Assembly: GCF_910592395.1 (NCBI RefSeq)
Contig: NC_088316.1
Location: 14,570,001-14,634,000, forward strand
DNA: 64,000 bases
Reading direction: 5' to 3'
Source: Lineus longissimus
Taxonomy: Eukaryota; Nemertea; Pilidiophora; Heteronemertea; Lineidae
Of this stretch, positions 1 to 12,600 are shown piece after piece. The notes below the pieces were generated by a model, which saw nothing but the letters and a program-made list of their open reading frames with translations, was not told where the DNA came from and did no database searches. A program made the translations under genes and the position numbers. Position 1 is the stretch's first letter, and each line of letters starts with the position of its first letter.

Positions 1-3000
1 GTAGGCACTGGCACCACTCTCTGCCCTGCGTGGTGAGTCGGGAGCAAGGGTGGGGTCCCGTCGTGGCGAGAGGGAATGCAGTGGACTGGAACTGAGCGAG
101 TCTTTCTTTGTGGCACCTGCAACAAAAAAGTTAAGGAGATGGAATGGAAGCTACTTGGTTATAGTAACACCCTGAGCAGGTTCATGTCCAAACTTCACAA
201 AGCAGTGATGTGTCGGTATTGATTGTCTCACCAGCTAAAACGGAAGCCAAACTGATGCAGCAGCCATGGTTTGGGGCAAAATGACAGCATCACTCTAGTG
301 GTAAGGTGTCAAGTTTTCCACTTACCAGGTATAGGCCTAGGGCTTGAACTTCTTGACATCGTTTTCTTGGGTGTACCAGGCGGTGTCTGAGGTGGCGTTG
401 CTCCATTACCATTGGCTCGGCTCTCACCTGTAACGAGCAGAGGAACGGCCATATATTCTCTAATCACTAAACTGTGGCATCATACCAGAACGTCTGAGAC
501 TCGCTAGGAGTGAAAAATGAAAGGACATTCTTTGGAATGACTTTCCTTTCAGCTTGATTGCTACAAATAAGGCACATTCTTCTGACTGACGGCTGTTTCA
601 AAAGAGAACTTTTATTTTGAATTTTTTGGCTGCATGGCACTGGTAAATGGTATTAATGACACTGACTTGTCCAGTGACTTGACTATCAATATAAATGCGA
701 GGTGTCACTGAGAATTTGCCTCGAACTAGTTTTTCTCTTCTAAAATGTAAAGCAGTTTTATAAACTCTTCATAAAACTGCACTGTGAGAAATTATAACAT
801 TGAAAATTACACGGAAGCAGGAAAAAAATACAGAGAAATATTTGAAAGAGAGTTAATGGAAAATTACTTTAGGAGGTCAAGTCCATGCCTGTAACATATA
901 ACACACCATGCTGGTGGGTTGGGATGGCTGGAGGGGAATTACTGTGGTGTAGCACTCCGTATTCACAACACCACCATGTTATTCCAGCATAACTTGATAT
1001 CATAGATTTGTAGAATATATGGAATTTATCCAAAAATCTATCAAACTTTGTGCAACGCCATGCCAAAAAATTACATATTAGTAAGTTTTCGAGATATGTA
1101 ACTTACAAAATTCTAAAACACGCTGTTAATTGACACACTCTTTCCATCAGTCACATTATAACAGGCAATAACGTAAAAGAATTCGCCTTTAACGATTACT
1201 GATTTCAATTCTTGATTTCCAAGGTAAGAATGAAGGTGGCAAACTTGATGCAAATTTAATGAGGAATAAAATGCTGTTAGATCACAATCAGATTATGAGC
1301 CCAGGGATCTGAACCTCTCTTACACTCATACATAATAAACTTACTGTTTTAATCATTAATTTTAACTGAATACTGGATAACTTGAAAATAATCGGTAATT
1401 CTGAAACTTGGGGATTGCAATCAAAATCAAAGTAAAACTTTAACACCATGCTATTTGTCTTTCATTCGGGCTCACACCAAGCTAAGACATGGCTCCACAT
1501 ACCGGACAGCAGGGCTCTACGACGAAGAGGGCCTGGCAACATAAACAAGGGAATCAGTGAATGAGTCAAAAATTAGCTGCTGTTCACCAAGAAATTGATA
1601 TCCTATGCACTACATCCCAACTCAAATGCATTGCTATTCTGTAAAACACCACACAGAATCTTGATGTAAACTGGGCAAAGCGGCTCACAAACAACTGATT
1701 TTGTCTGCGTCAAATATTGTCTATTGCTGAAAAGCAGAAGTTTATCAGATAGGGAAAACTCAAATATCATTAAAAAACAGTACATATCAACATTCACAAC
1801 ACTGAAAGCCTAGGATGTTAGAAGTGAAAAAAAACCCGATGCCGTTCACTGCAAGTGGTTGCTTGTTTGTACCCAAAGACTGAATGGAAAAGTTCCAGCC
1901 AGCAGGGCATTCAAAAATTTGGATTGAAACAGATCACTCGGAATTCGATTGATTCATCACTGTTCTCAAATCATTTCCCCTAGTAACAGCTCTTATCGAT
2001 ACTGCTCCCACTGGCAATGAACTCGAAATTCTGTCTTCGATGCGTGTTTTGGTACTGTTTACAGACACCTCATCCATGTTTTTCCTCTCCCATTTCCCAA
2101 GGTTAGTGCCTCAGCCTTTTATCAGCATTCTCTTATTGCTATGCCTTCTTTTATCAGTGGCCAAAGCATTTCCATTCAAAACAGGGGGCTGCACCCTGCC
2201 TTTTTCTGACCGTGCCCTTCTCAAATTTCAAGTTGAAACACTAGACGTTTCAAGATATTTGGACCTGGGTACAGCACCGAAAACAAATAAGGTCACAAAA
2301 TTGAGCAGACGCACTTTGTGGGAGTACCCATAAAGTGTCGTCTGCCGTTGTGTGACCAAAACAAATACATGCAAACATAAACAACCACTACAAAACACCT
2401 TACCTATGACCTTAATAATATCTTTGACCGAGACGCCCCTGAGCTCACACGGATGCAACCGCTGAGCGAGAGTCTTCCGCTCTGGGGTCACAGGTGGCGT
2501 GTACTCAGGGGCCATCTGGTCAGGTCTCTCTAAGGCTTTCTCGGCTTGTTGCCTGAGGTGCTTCTCCTGCCTGACTTTGCCTGGTTTTTGTAAGCGTCGG
2601 GAGGGGAAACGAAGAAAACGATGGATTTTAGTACAACAGTGCCGCAAAAGTGCCATCTATATTCCGAGTGACACATTAACCACTGAAGGACTGAGTGAGA
2701 CTTCTTCCAGCAGAAGCTTTGAAGTGTCTGGTTTGGTAATAGTGCGGCCAAAAATGGAGATAGCGCCTCACTTTTACATGTAGATATGATAATGTCACAG
2801 ACTTTAGTGCTGTTTGAGGAATTGCCTTCTGCACAGACAACACGCTAGACTTCTGAACCAGACACAATTTTCGAAAATGTTGAACTTTCTAAACAAACCA
2901 ATTCACAATGAACATACATGTACATTTTTCTGTCTACTCAGTCCTTCACTGGTTGTTAAAATGAAAACTGTTGAAATCAGGAGCCGACAAAAAAACATCG

Positions 3001-6000
3001 ATCCATCTGAAATTACAACTGGACAAATGCGCATGAAATGAATAACGTCATATGAAGCATGAAGCGCAAGCAGTCAAACTGTGCTCTCACATGGTGGGTA
3101 TGATGTCTGGTGTTTGAGTAAGAAAATGGCACATGCTCATAATGACAGTTGTTCTATGCTAATATTTGGTTGAGTTTCTCCTTTTTCAGCCCAACCCCAA
3201 AAGCAGGCCCTGAACGGCAATGAAATACAGCATAGAACAATCTGTTTCCAAAATCAAAACATTTTATCAAAATTCATCTCACCGATCGAATCAAGTGCAA
3301 TATCAACGATTAGCATTAGCGAGCCTTCCAAACCTAGAATGGAATTTACATGTGTTGGAAAGACTGACTGTGGAAGGCTCCAACTCGAACATATTGAGTT
3401 TCAAGAAACGATTTTTGATAACGTTGGCCTATCTAAACTGTAAAGTGTTTTTTAATTCGGCACTATGTGGAAACGGTTTTATTCTATTCGAAGGTAAGCA
3501 ATCAAAGGCATGCACAAATGAATTTGAGATGCAAGGAATGTGTTTGTCCAATTCTTGAACATCATAACCCAGCATTTCCAAGTTTACATATCATGCATGA
3601 GAGAAACGATGAGAATGAAATGAACAGGCCCCGCGAACCCCTATGGGCGTGTTCCTTATCTTAGGGACGTCTGATAGAGCATGACCTGCATATCATTCCT
3701 TCAGACCAACCTTGTGGCATGATTTATGGAAGCTCCTCACCATCCCTAAAACTAGGTATACAACCCTTGGGGTTCATCAGGGACCAACTGATTGATGACA
3801 TTGAAAGAGTGACTGAGAGTGATGTCTCCAAACATTCAAGGATATCCTCGATCTCCTATGGGACTCAAAAACAACTGATTCTCTTTGGAAATACGTGTAT
3901 TTCACACCTGGGATACTGGTTCACGTTTCCAGCATTTAGTAACATCAGAAAGTTCAATCGGGTTCACTGGATTCAAATAGATTGGATATAGTCTGCAGTT
4001 TTACCATTGATGTTGCAAGGAAGCATCTCCAGCGAACAGATTGAACTTTCTAATGCCGTATCTGGGATATTTGCCAGCCAGAGGTCCAAAGGAGAGGAGG
4101 CTACATTGAAGCTTTTGAGGCCAAGAACAACAACATCAAGATAAGGAGGAATAATGACATGATCGTGGGCTATGCAAATGAATATGGATATGAAACACAT
4201 GAGCAATCACACTTTGAACTGAAAGGAATGCCTGCAATCAACAAAATGAACAATAAACAAAGAATATTGTAGTAGAAATCCACAGAAACCAATGGAGCGT
4301 TGAGATTCAGCTGGTTGTTCAGACAAATAGGGAACTGTTAAAGGATTTACGGCTTATAGTCTGCTTGCGTTATAGAATAACTTATCAACTCAATCAAATT
4401 ATTTCAAAGCCACTGTGTATGATGACGACTGTCCCCAACGGAGATGAAAGCTGTCTGTATTCATAGGCTACAGATGACAAAGGAAGTCCATGCTGAAAAT
4501 TTGATGATGATGATGATGATGGAATACAACCATTGATGTTTGAACGCTACTGAAATATGAGACAAATCTCAGTTGCGATTAATGATTATGATGATGATTG
4601 TGGTAATAAAGGAGATGATGATGTAGATGAAGACAAAGAGACACTTGCAATCTCCGATAATCTACATACCGTTCATACACAAATACTCATCGATCTCACA
4701 GCTACCACATGACGTGAAAAATCCTGACGCGGCCACAATGTATCAAACAAAAATATCTGTTTAGAAATTCACATCGTCATCAAAGGGAATATTCTTTGTG
4801 TAATTTACGTACCTGAATCATTTATACCACGTAGTGGCAAATTGTACACACTTAGTAGCTACGGTTCGAGTTCAACTTTGATAATCAGCAGTGTTACCTA
4901 ACATTGACAAAGCTACAGAAAACACAATTTTTCTCGCATCAATGAAATTTCAAACGGTAGTGCACAATCTAGAACACTACTGTGACAGTAACACTGACTT
5001 ATGTGGAACACTGATAAAACTAAGGAGCCAGAAGTGTTGACTATTCGTAAAGCACTGCAATCACTAAACTGACAATGCTGTCTATGTACTGCACTATTGC
5101 TAGCCCAAAAGTGGTTCAGCAATTGAATAGCTTTTAGCAGTTACCAGGTATCAACAAATGTTAAGCTAAAATACTGACCAAAATCTGAGACCCATTTCCC
5201 TTTCAAATTGAAATAGGGGGCCATTAACTGAACCACTTTTTATGGCCTTATCTTGGCATGCATCTTCTGAACGCAACAAAAATAAATGCCCCTCACCTAA
5301 TGCCTTGACTAAGTCCTTAACCGAGACGCCCTGTAGCTCTGGAGGCAGATCTGCCCTCTCGGCGGTCGTGTAGATCTTCGGCGACGAACCGAGCTGTGGC
5401 GATGCCTGATCCTTAGGTTTACTGGCGCCTGGTTTGAGCCCGGGTTTATCATGTCCAGGGATGTGTCCGTTCATCATCTTGGGGCTGCCGTGGTGATGGG
5501 GGGTACCAAACGACGGGCCAGGCACAGGTTGGTTGACATCTTTACCATCGTATTTGACTTGTGGGTCGCCGAACGTCAGGCCTTCTGGAAATAAACATGA
5601 TCGTTGGTACTCTCGAAAAAAACTGCAAGGCATCTGTACTTGGAAAGCCTTGCATTGGGCTGGGGAACTACATAGAAACAGCTGGATAAGACCATGACAT
5701 GATGTACTGAACAAAAGAGGGGCCTACAGGCTCATCCGGCCAGCATCTTCAAAGAGAACCTTCCTGCAAAACATGAATGTAGAAAGAGACACAAAAACTT
5801 GCCAATATCCCAGTTCGTCACTCCTACTTTAAAAGACAGCGCACAATGTTGAGAAAAATGAAACAGACTCAAGAAAAGTCAAATTTCTGACATGACTGGG
5901 GATCTGACACCATAAAACCTACAGACTAGATTAGGCTTTCCTGTCAAGTTCCAACTGGTTCAAGAAGACACGGCTTACAGCAGCCCAGGACTCGGACAAA

Positions 6001-6652
6001 CACAAACTAGTTCTAAGGAGACAAAATGACTGAGTACTTGGGGGGACAGTGTGCACACAAAGGTATGTGCTACCAATAATGAATATATTTGGTGCTACAC
6101 GTACATGTACATGTATGTTGAGAAAGATATTCTAATCTAACACACAGATCTGAAACCACATGCAGAGGGAATACATGCTGCACTTTCACAAAGAAATGGC
6201 CCATCACCAAACTAGGGCTACAGGGTATTTTAAAAGTTATAACATTTATGTAACCCTCAACGAGAGGCCTGATCAAGCAGTGAGAAAGTACCCCTATCAT
6301 AAATGAATGCGGACAAGGTATTGGAGAAATTACAACTCTTTAAGAACCAACATGCCTCATTGAAAAAATACCAATGTGACTTGACACCCTCAGGATTTCG
6401 GATACTCAGGGATAGATGCAGCTCTTTTCGCTTGCATTTGAAAAGATCAAAATTATGGGAAAACTAAAATGCCCACACCAGACTTGAACTTGAAGTGTTA
6501 CATGGAGAGGAATGGAAACACATAACACATAACAAGCATCATGAATGTGAACTGACTTGACTGGCTTCGTCCGGGTGCCTGATGGCCAAATATGAATGGA
6601 CTACTACCACTCGTGAACGAGCCATCCATGGAACCGGGCGTTTTGTCATTGT
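1..6652 (-). other. MYCBP2: MYCBP2 low-complexity linker, exons 37-40
   Basis: Exons 37 (6557-6652), 38 (5297-5584), 39 (2404-2580) and 40 (1-116, open at the edge) encode Ser/Pro/Gly-rich, poorly conserved sequence of the type seen in the long disordered linker of MYCBP2. Exon 37 starts DNDKTPGSMDGSFTSG. Exon 38 ends LQGVSVKDLVKALG and exon 39 ends LRGVSVKDIIKVIG. Exon 40 reads SPLHSLSPRRDPTLAPDSPR. Every junction is phase 1, and exons 38 and 39 are symmetric and could be skipped without a frame shift. Support is weaker than for the conserved domains: GT-AG signals and frame continuity only. The intron between exons 39 and 40 (117-2403) and the one at 2581-5296 hold no exon I can support. 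Confidence 0.72.
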
Positions 6653-9600
6653 CTGAAAGAGAATCACCCATGAGCGCTACCAGTCGTTTCGGACAACAGG
6701 ATCACTGCTTTCTAACTATATTTGCTGCTCATGTTTTTTACACGGGGCTTCCTAAGTAACTACATGTACTTTCTAAGGCATTGTTGGGTGACAACGACAA
6801 ACTTTTTATTGCCTGCTACCTTTTTATGACCAAATCAATAATTGATACCTGGTGGGATTTTTGGAATTGACAAAGGTTGGATCGGTAACATTTTGGAAAG
6901 AAAAACGAATTCCATCAATTTGGTCTTAACATGAAGCGGAGAGGTAAATTGGTGATGTGAATCAGCACATCTATGTGAATTAGCACATTTATGTGATTTA
7001 GCACATCTAAGGCCGATATCTAATAGAACAAACAGTGCATCAACCTACCATGCTGATCTGAACCAAATCCATTGAACGCTGGCACCTGCTGGGCAGCATT
7101 CGAGAAGTCGAACCCCCGAGCTTCGTCGCCACTCCCAAAACCAAACTTGGCCTCGTCTGATTCGCTACTGAGCTCACATTCATGTTGTAGGTACTCGATG
7201 TCGTCTGGTCCCCGCGCAAGAGACCAGGCCTCACCCTCCGTTTCGTGACAGTATCGCTGTCGACTGTCTTGATCCATTTTGACCCACGTCCCTTCGGAGT
7301 TCACACACTAGAAAGGAGAATTTGGATTACGAATGAATACATTTTTCATAAGAGAGACCACAGACAGCATTATGCAGAAAATTTTTAAACATGCTCTTAC
7401 TATTGTATATATTTTGAAATGCAACTTGCCAAAAAGTTGAACCAAAGTTCATCCATCCAGGGAGGCTCACCGAGTTGAATTAATCATGAACCAGTTTACT
7501 TTGACAAGGAGAGAACTTCAATCAAAATGTCAATTTCCAACACTTACATCCTCCACAACCATTATTTGATTCCCCAGCACCAGCATGCCAATAGGGGTCG
7601 CCTTCATACTCGCACGGCATCGCACATTATGTCCAGACGAACCACATTTCACAACCTGGTAAAGTCCCGGCCCACCGCGTTTCTCCCTCCGTCGGTCCCC
7701 GATCAACTCTGGCAGACGACGGAGTATCCTCTCCTTGATAATCTCATCCAGTATTGACTTGGGTTCCTCCACAGGGACAAGGAGGGTCTTGCCTAAGTGC
7801 TGGTTGTATTGTAGACACCAGGCCTCACTTTGGCCACTCGTGCACCATTTTCTGATGGAGTCAGCACTCAGGCGAACCCAGACACCATCATCATTATGAA
7901 TCTGTAAAGAACAATTACAATCTCAATAGTCAAAAAGACACAAGCCAATTGTGTTAACTGACTCAATGCATTATAACGCTACAGATGAATCACTAACTTG
8001 TAATCTGCTGCATGAGAGTCTGGTGATGTAACATCATTTTGGCCACCCTGACATTCAAATGAGGGGACTTTTAGTAATTTTCTCAAGCACTGCTATCCAT
8101 CTCTCTACAAGAAAGCCACTGTAACACAGGCCTGCATGTGTTGTGTCTATTTGGTACCTGTACCTTTGCACCCCTCATCCATGTATAAGAAAAAATATCC
8201 TACCTCATCAGTGAATCCGAGGATCCCGTTTGGTTTGATGATTCCGATCTGTTCACTCTGCAGCGAGGGATTCTGACGGACACGGAGACCAGCACTATAC
8301 TTTGCGACAAACTTCCTCATCTTGCTCGGCTGATGGCTTGGTTTCTTGATGCTGGCGCCCTGGTTTGGCGGGACGACTCCCTGGGGTGGCTCCTTGACAT
8401 CAACTTTGTACGCATCGCCTGCAATGGAATCATAATGAAGAAAGCGTCTTATCTGGGTCATTTTTAAAGTGATACTATGATGTGATTTACAATTTTGCGG
8501 AAATACGTCGTTTTTAATTGTTGATCACAAATGTAAAGCTCAAATTCTCCATTTTTGATTAGATTTATTATAAAATCGCTGAATGTAAACCACCGCGACC
8601 GCGAAAATGTTCATGTTGTGACGTCATCAACGAAAACGGCATCGAAGCGAGCCTTCCGGGCGGGATTAAACCATCAATTCCTAGAAAATGTGCATTTCGA
8701 TTCGAAAACCTTACCGATCTATGAGAAAGTGATGTAGTAATTTGTCAAAAACAGCTAAAACATTATATGGTGAAATTTGACACGTGTTACCCTTTAACTT
8801 CATTCAAAATTATAGTATGGAACATGCCTCGGCTTGATTGCATAGAAGCCATAGATTCCATAGAAGGTGTAACAGTGATGACCTTTATCAGGGATTCTGC
8901 AACTGAGCCCATGTCTCTCCACAGAAGTAACACTTCCTACATGTATACAGAGAAAGTAATAGGTCATGCATGTATCAAGATCAATTCAACTTACCCGTCT
9001 CAAACCCGTCAATAGTGACATGAAGGTTGTACCATCCTATACTACCAGGTGTCCAGTTAGCACAGTAAGTGCCATCATTGTTAGCTCTGACCAACATATT
9101 CTCACTTGGTCGTCTCACAGCTGGGGATGCGAAGCGCAGCTCTTCAAACGAGTAGTTCTCATAGGCCTGAAAGACAGAGACAATACTTGTCAACGATTGA
9201 AAACAGAATATTGTGGCAAAGAAGATAGTCATATTTCCTATTTTTTGGTGACTAGGGATCTGATTAGAGATGCACGGCTGCCCCTGTATCCAAGTCCGTT
9301 GCTTCTGGTAGGCTACAATGAGACACTCCCACAGTTTACATCATCAGGTCGGTCAGTCTACCTACCTTCATCATACAAATGGCATGGAAGGCATCCTTCT
9401 TGTCTTTGAGTGTCACATCATACGGCATATCCAACCGCGGCGGTGGATGACCACCAAACGTCATCGAGTTGATATCATCCTGTTTGCTCAGACGTCGTAA
9501 CTTCTTATGTTCATCATCCAAGGAGTCTTTGTGTTCGATCGGCACTGCTTTTACTTCAACTTTGAGATTTGGCACCATGACCACCTGCCCGTATTGGTCT

Positions 9601-12600
9601 TTGGTGATCACGGTGATCACAGCAGGCCAGCTACACCTCAGTTCCTCTTTGCTGTAGACTATATCACACTGCTTTGGGTCCAGGTAAGAATCTGGCTGAA
9701 GCCACCTCGCTAACCGTCCCCCGCTTGTGCCAGGTGTGCAGGCTACAAAGTCCTTGAGGAATGCTCTCTCATTAGATTGCCAGCTGAAGGGGAGGCTACC
9801 CTCAAGAGCTTGGCTGATGTTCAGTGGGTGGGAGAGGGCGAAGCCCCGACTGAGGAGGCAAGGGTGGGCCTGGAACACCTAGAATCAGAACAAGTTAAAG
9901 CAAGTTAGGCTAAACCAGAAGGGATTGTGGTCACAACAGGAGTATTTGCACTGGCTCCCTTTCCTTGAGGAATTTTGTAGCTACCCAAGTCTTGCTCCAT
10001 TAACAATGTAGAGCTGCTGACCATGATCAGACTCAGAAGTGTCTGCCTTCTCAAATTACTCTCATTTCAACTGACCTGATCCGAACTCTCTTCAATGAAG
10101 TCCATGTCCTCATCGGCTTCGTCCAGGGAGACAGGGGGTAAGATGATGTCCTTCCTCATCAGAGATGACGCACACATGCCACCAAGGTACGCAATGGCCT
10201 TCTCGAGTTGCACAATACCCTGGAAGTTAACGAAAGAGAATTTTGAATGAAGTAAGTCATTTTCGGAATCGTTTACATTTCTCAGTCAAAATCGCATCAT
10301 CACTGCATCAGTTGCCTATACTCACCTCATCAGGCTTCACTGGCCACTCATAACCAACGATGGAACACTTAAACCCATAGAAACAGGCCTTGTCATCCTT
10401 CACATAATCTGAGGCGGTCTCGAGGGAGAAGCTCACTTCATTGCCAGGGAGAAGCAGAGCCAAACACGGCCAGTTGGTAAGCCCATTAAACTTCTTGAGG
10501 ACCGGTACGCTGTCTTGAAGGTCTTTGTGCTTCTCTGCACCATCCTTTTGCCCCGGTAAGCGATATCTTTTACACGGGATGTAGATCTGTAAGGTGTCCT
10601 CGGCCTGGGCTGTACCACACTGCGGGTCGAACTCAAGGGACATCCACTTCACACACTCAGGGAAGGATACCTGAAATTGGCAAATGGTGAACATATGATC
10701 CTGGAAACCTGATCTCCACATTCCCTCACTTTGAGCAAACAACAAATTCAACCCTGTCTCCTTATCACATCAGAGCATATTCAAAGATTTTGATTCGTAG
10801 ATGATCTCTGCATAGGCCCGACTTCTCGCGATTCGCATACCTTGTAGTTGGCCACTGTAGCTGGTTTATAAGGATGGTCACTCTCCACGACAGCGTAGTG
10901 TTGTGATGTGGTCGTGTTCTCCTGCGAGGCGCCTGGTTCAAGCGAGCGATGCTTCGGAGACGCGGGGAGACCCTGACTGTTTAACGCGGCAGCTGGAGGC
11001 AAGATTTCTTGGACAAGATTTAGAACCTGGACCGCACTCTGAAATATCAAGAAAAGACATGTATGCACTGATACGCCCTCATTGGTATCATTCACCTATG
11101 CCAGAGCCGACCAACACCAAGGCCCTCTGACGACTGAGGGACTTGGAAGCTCGTTAATAGTAGGAGGTGTGGTTTCCATTTAACCCATACTCCAACCTGA
11201 GGTAGAGGAAAGATTTACAATTGTACAAAGGACACACCACATGAATCTATCAGAGTAGACGCATCAAGAATGATAAGGGGTTTGATCAACAGCCGACTCA
11301 CATACCACTTACCCTGGGATCAAGAGCAGCAACTGGTCCAATATAAGAGAACACCAAAGGCAAGAGAGATGAGAAGATGTGTGCCTTCCCCAGCACCGAG
11401 CTAAACGAGTTGTCGACATATCCCTGTGCCCTGTGGAGCAGGTCGGCAGACGTCCGCACCATGGTGCTGACGAGTGTGATGGCATTCTTCCTGGCTTGAT
11501 ACTCAGCCAGGAGCTTACTGCTTTGGGCACGATTTTCTCCTTCTTGAGGCGCACTGGAAAGAAATCAACAAGAGGTTTTGTAACACAATTCATCATCCCG
11601 TGTTCAGCTATTGGAATTGGTTTTTCCACGAAGATTTGTACCACTTTCTCAAGCATGAAAAGACGTACAACAGCCTCTGCCAGATCTCTTTAAAACGTTT
11701 CCTGGGTAAATTATCCGAAACTGAAAGTAGAAGGACTAAAATGCCTTATCCGGTACTCACCTATAGTAAAGCACGTGAGGAATTTGTCCTCTCGTGTGGT
11801 TTGTCCCGTTACTACTCAACGAGCAGGCACTAAACGAAAATGTCGTTCCATCGGCACACTTGACTTTCGCCATGCCACCATCGCCATTATACGTCCGCGA
11901 ACCGTGATTACGCAACCGTATGGCATACTTTGTTGTTTCTTTGATGGGGATAGGTCGTTCGAATTTTAGTTCGGCGATATTGTTGACGCAGTCGTCCCCT
12001 CCGTAGGACCCTTTGACGATCTCGATACTGTTCCAGCGCTGCGTGTGAGATGGGTCAGCACCATTTTCATTTTGCTGGAAAAAAGTTATTCATACTTCAA
12101 AACCATGGGAGTTTATTTTTCAACTGTGGTGAATGGTTCGAGAAAAAAAACGGAGCTAGCTAGACAGACAAACATGATATCAAGGAAGTAGAATAAAGAA
12201 GAACACTTACATTTAATTGGGTGATCTCATCTAAAAGCTCCAGCTCATAGTCATAGTGTGGGCCCCCTCCGTAGACTCCAACTCCTGCTATCACAATGCC
12301 TTGGCGGTCCACAGAGAAGCAGACGGAGTCAGGGCTTCCATTGCCTGGATTCCAGTACGCACTCTGGCTCATTCTGGTGAAGCGGTTTGGCGTCGTGTAC
12401 AAAGGGCGAGTCGTAGAGTGCGTTGTGTCAACCTGAAATTTGAAGTAAAAGTGTGTTTTATGCCCTTATCTGATCGATAGCGCTCTTGAACCAGTAATGA
12501 GGTAACTTATAAATACACACAAGTAACACCTCTAAAGTACTATTTCCTTACCTCGTGTCCAGTTGCAGACGATGTCAGCTCACTGATGACAGCAGCCAGT

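Noticed and set aside
1286-1320. Box-B-like sequence GGTTCAGATCCC on the minus strand
   Set aside because: No box A at the right distance; probably chance or a very old SINE.
5166-5714. Full 182-codon frame around MYCBP2 exon 38
   Set aside because: Only 5297-5584 is bounded by splice sites that keep the MYCBP2 frame; flanks are intron.
9318-9713. Plus-strand frames over MYCBP2 exon 32
   Set aside because: Shadows of the conserved minus-strand exon.
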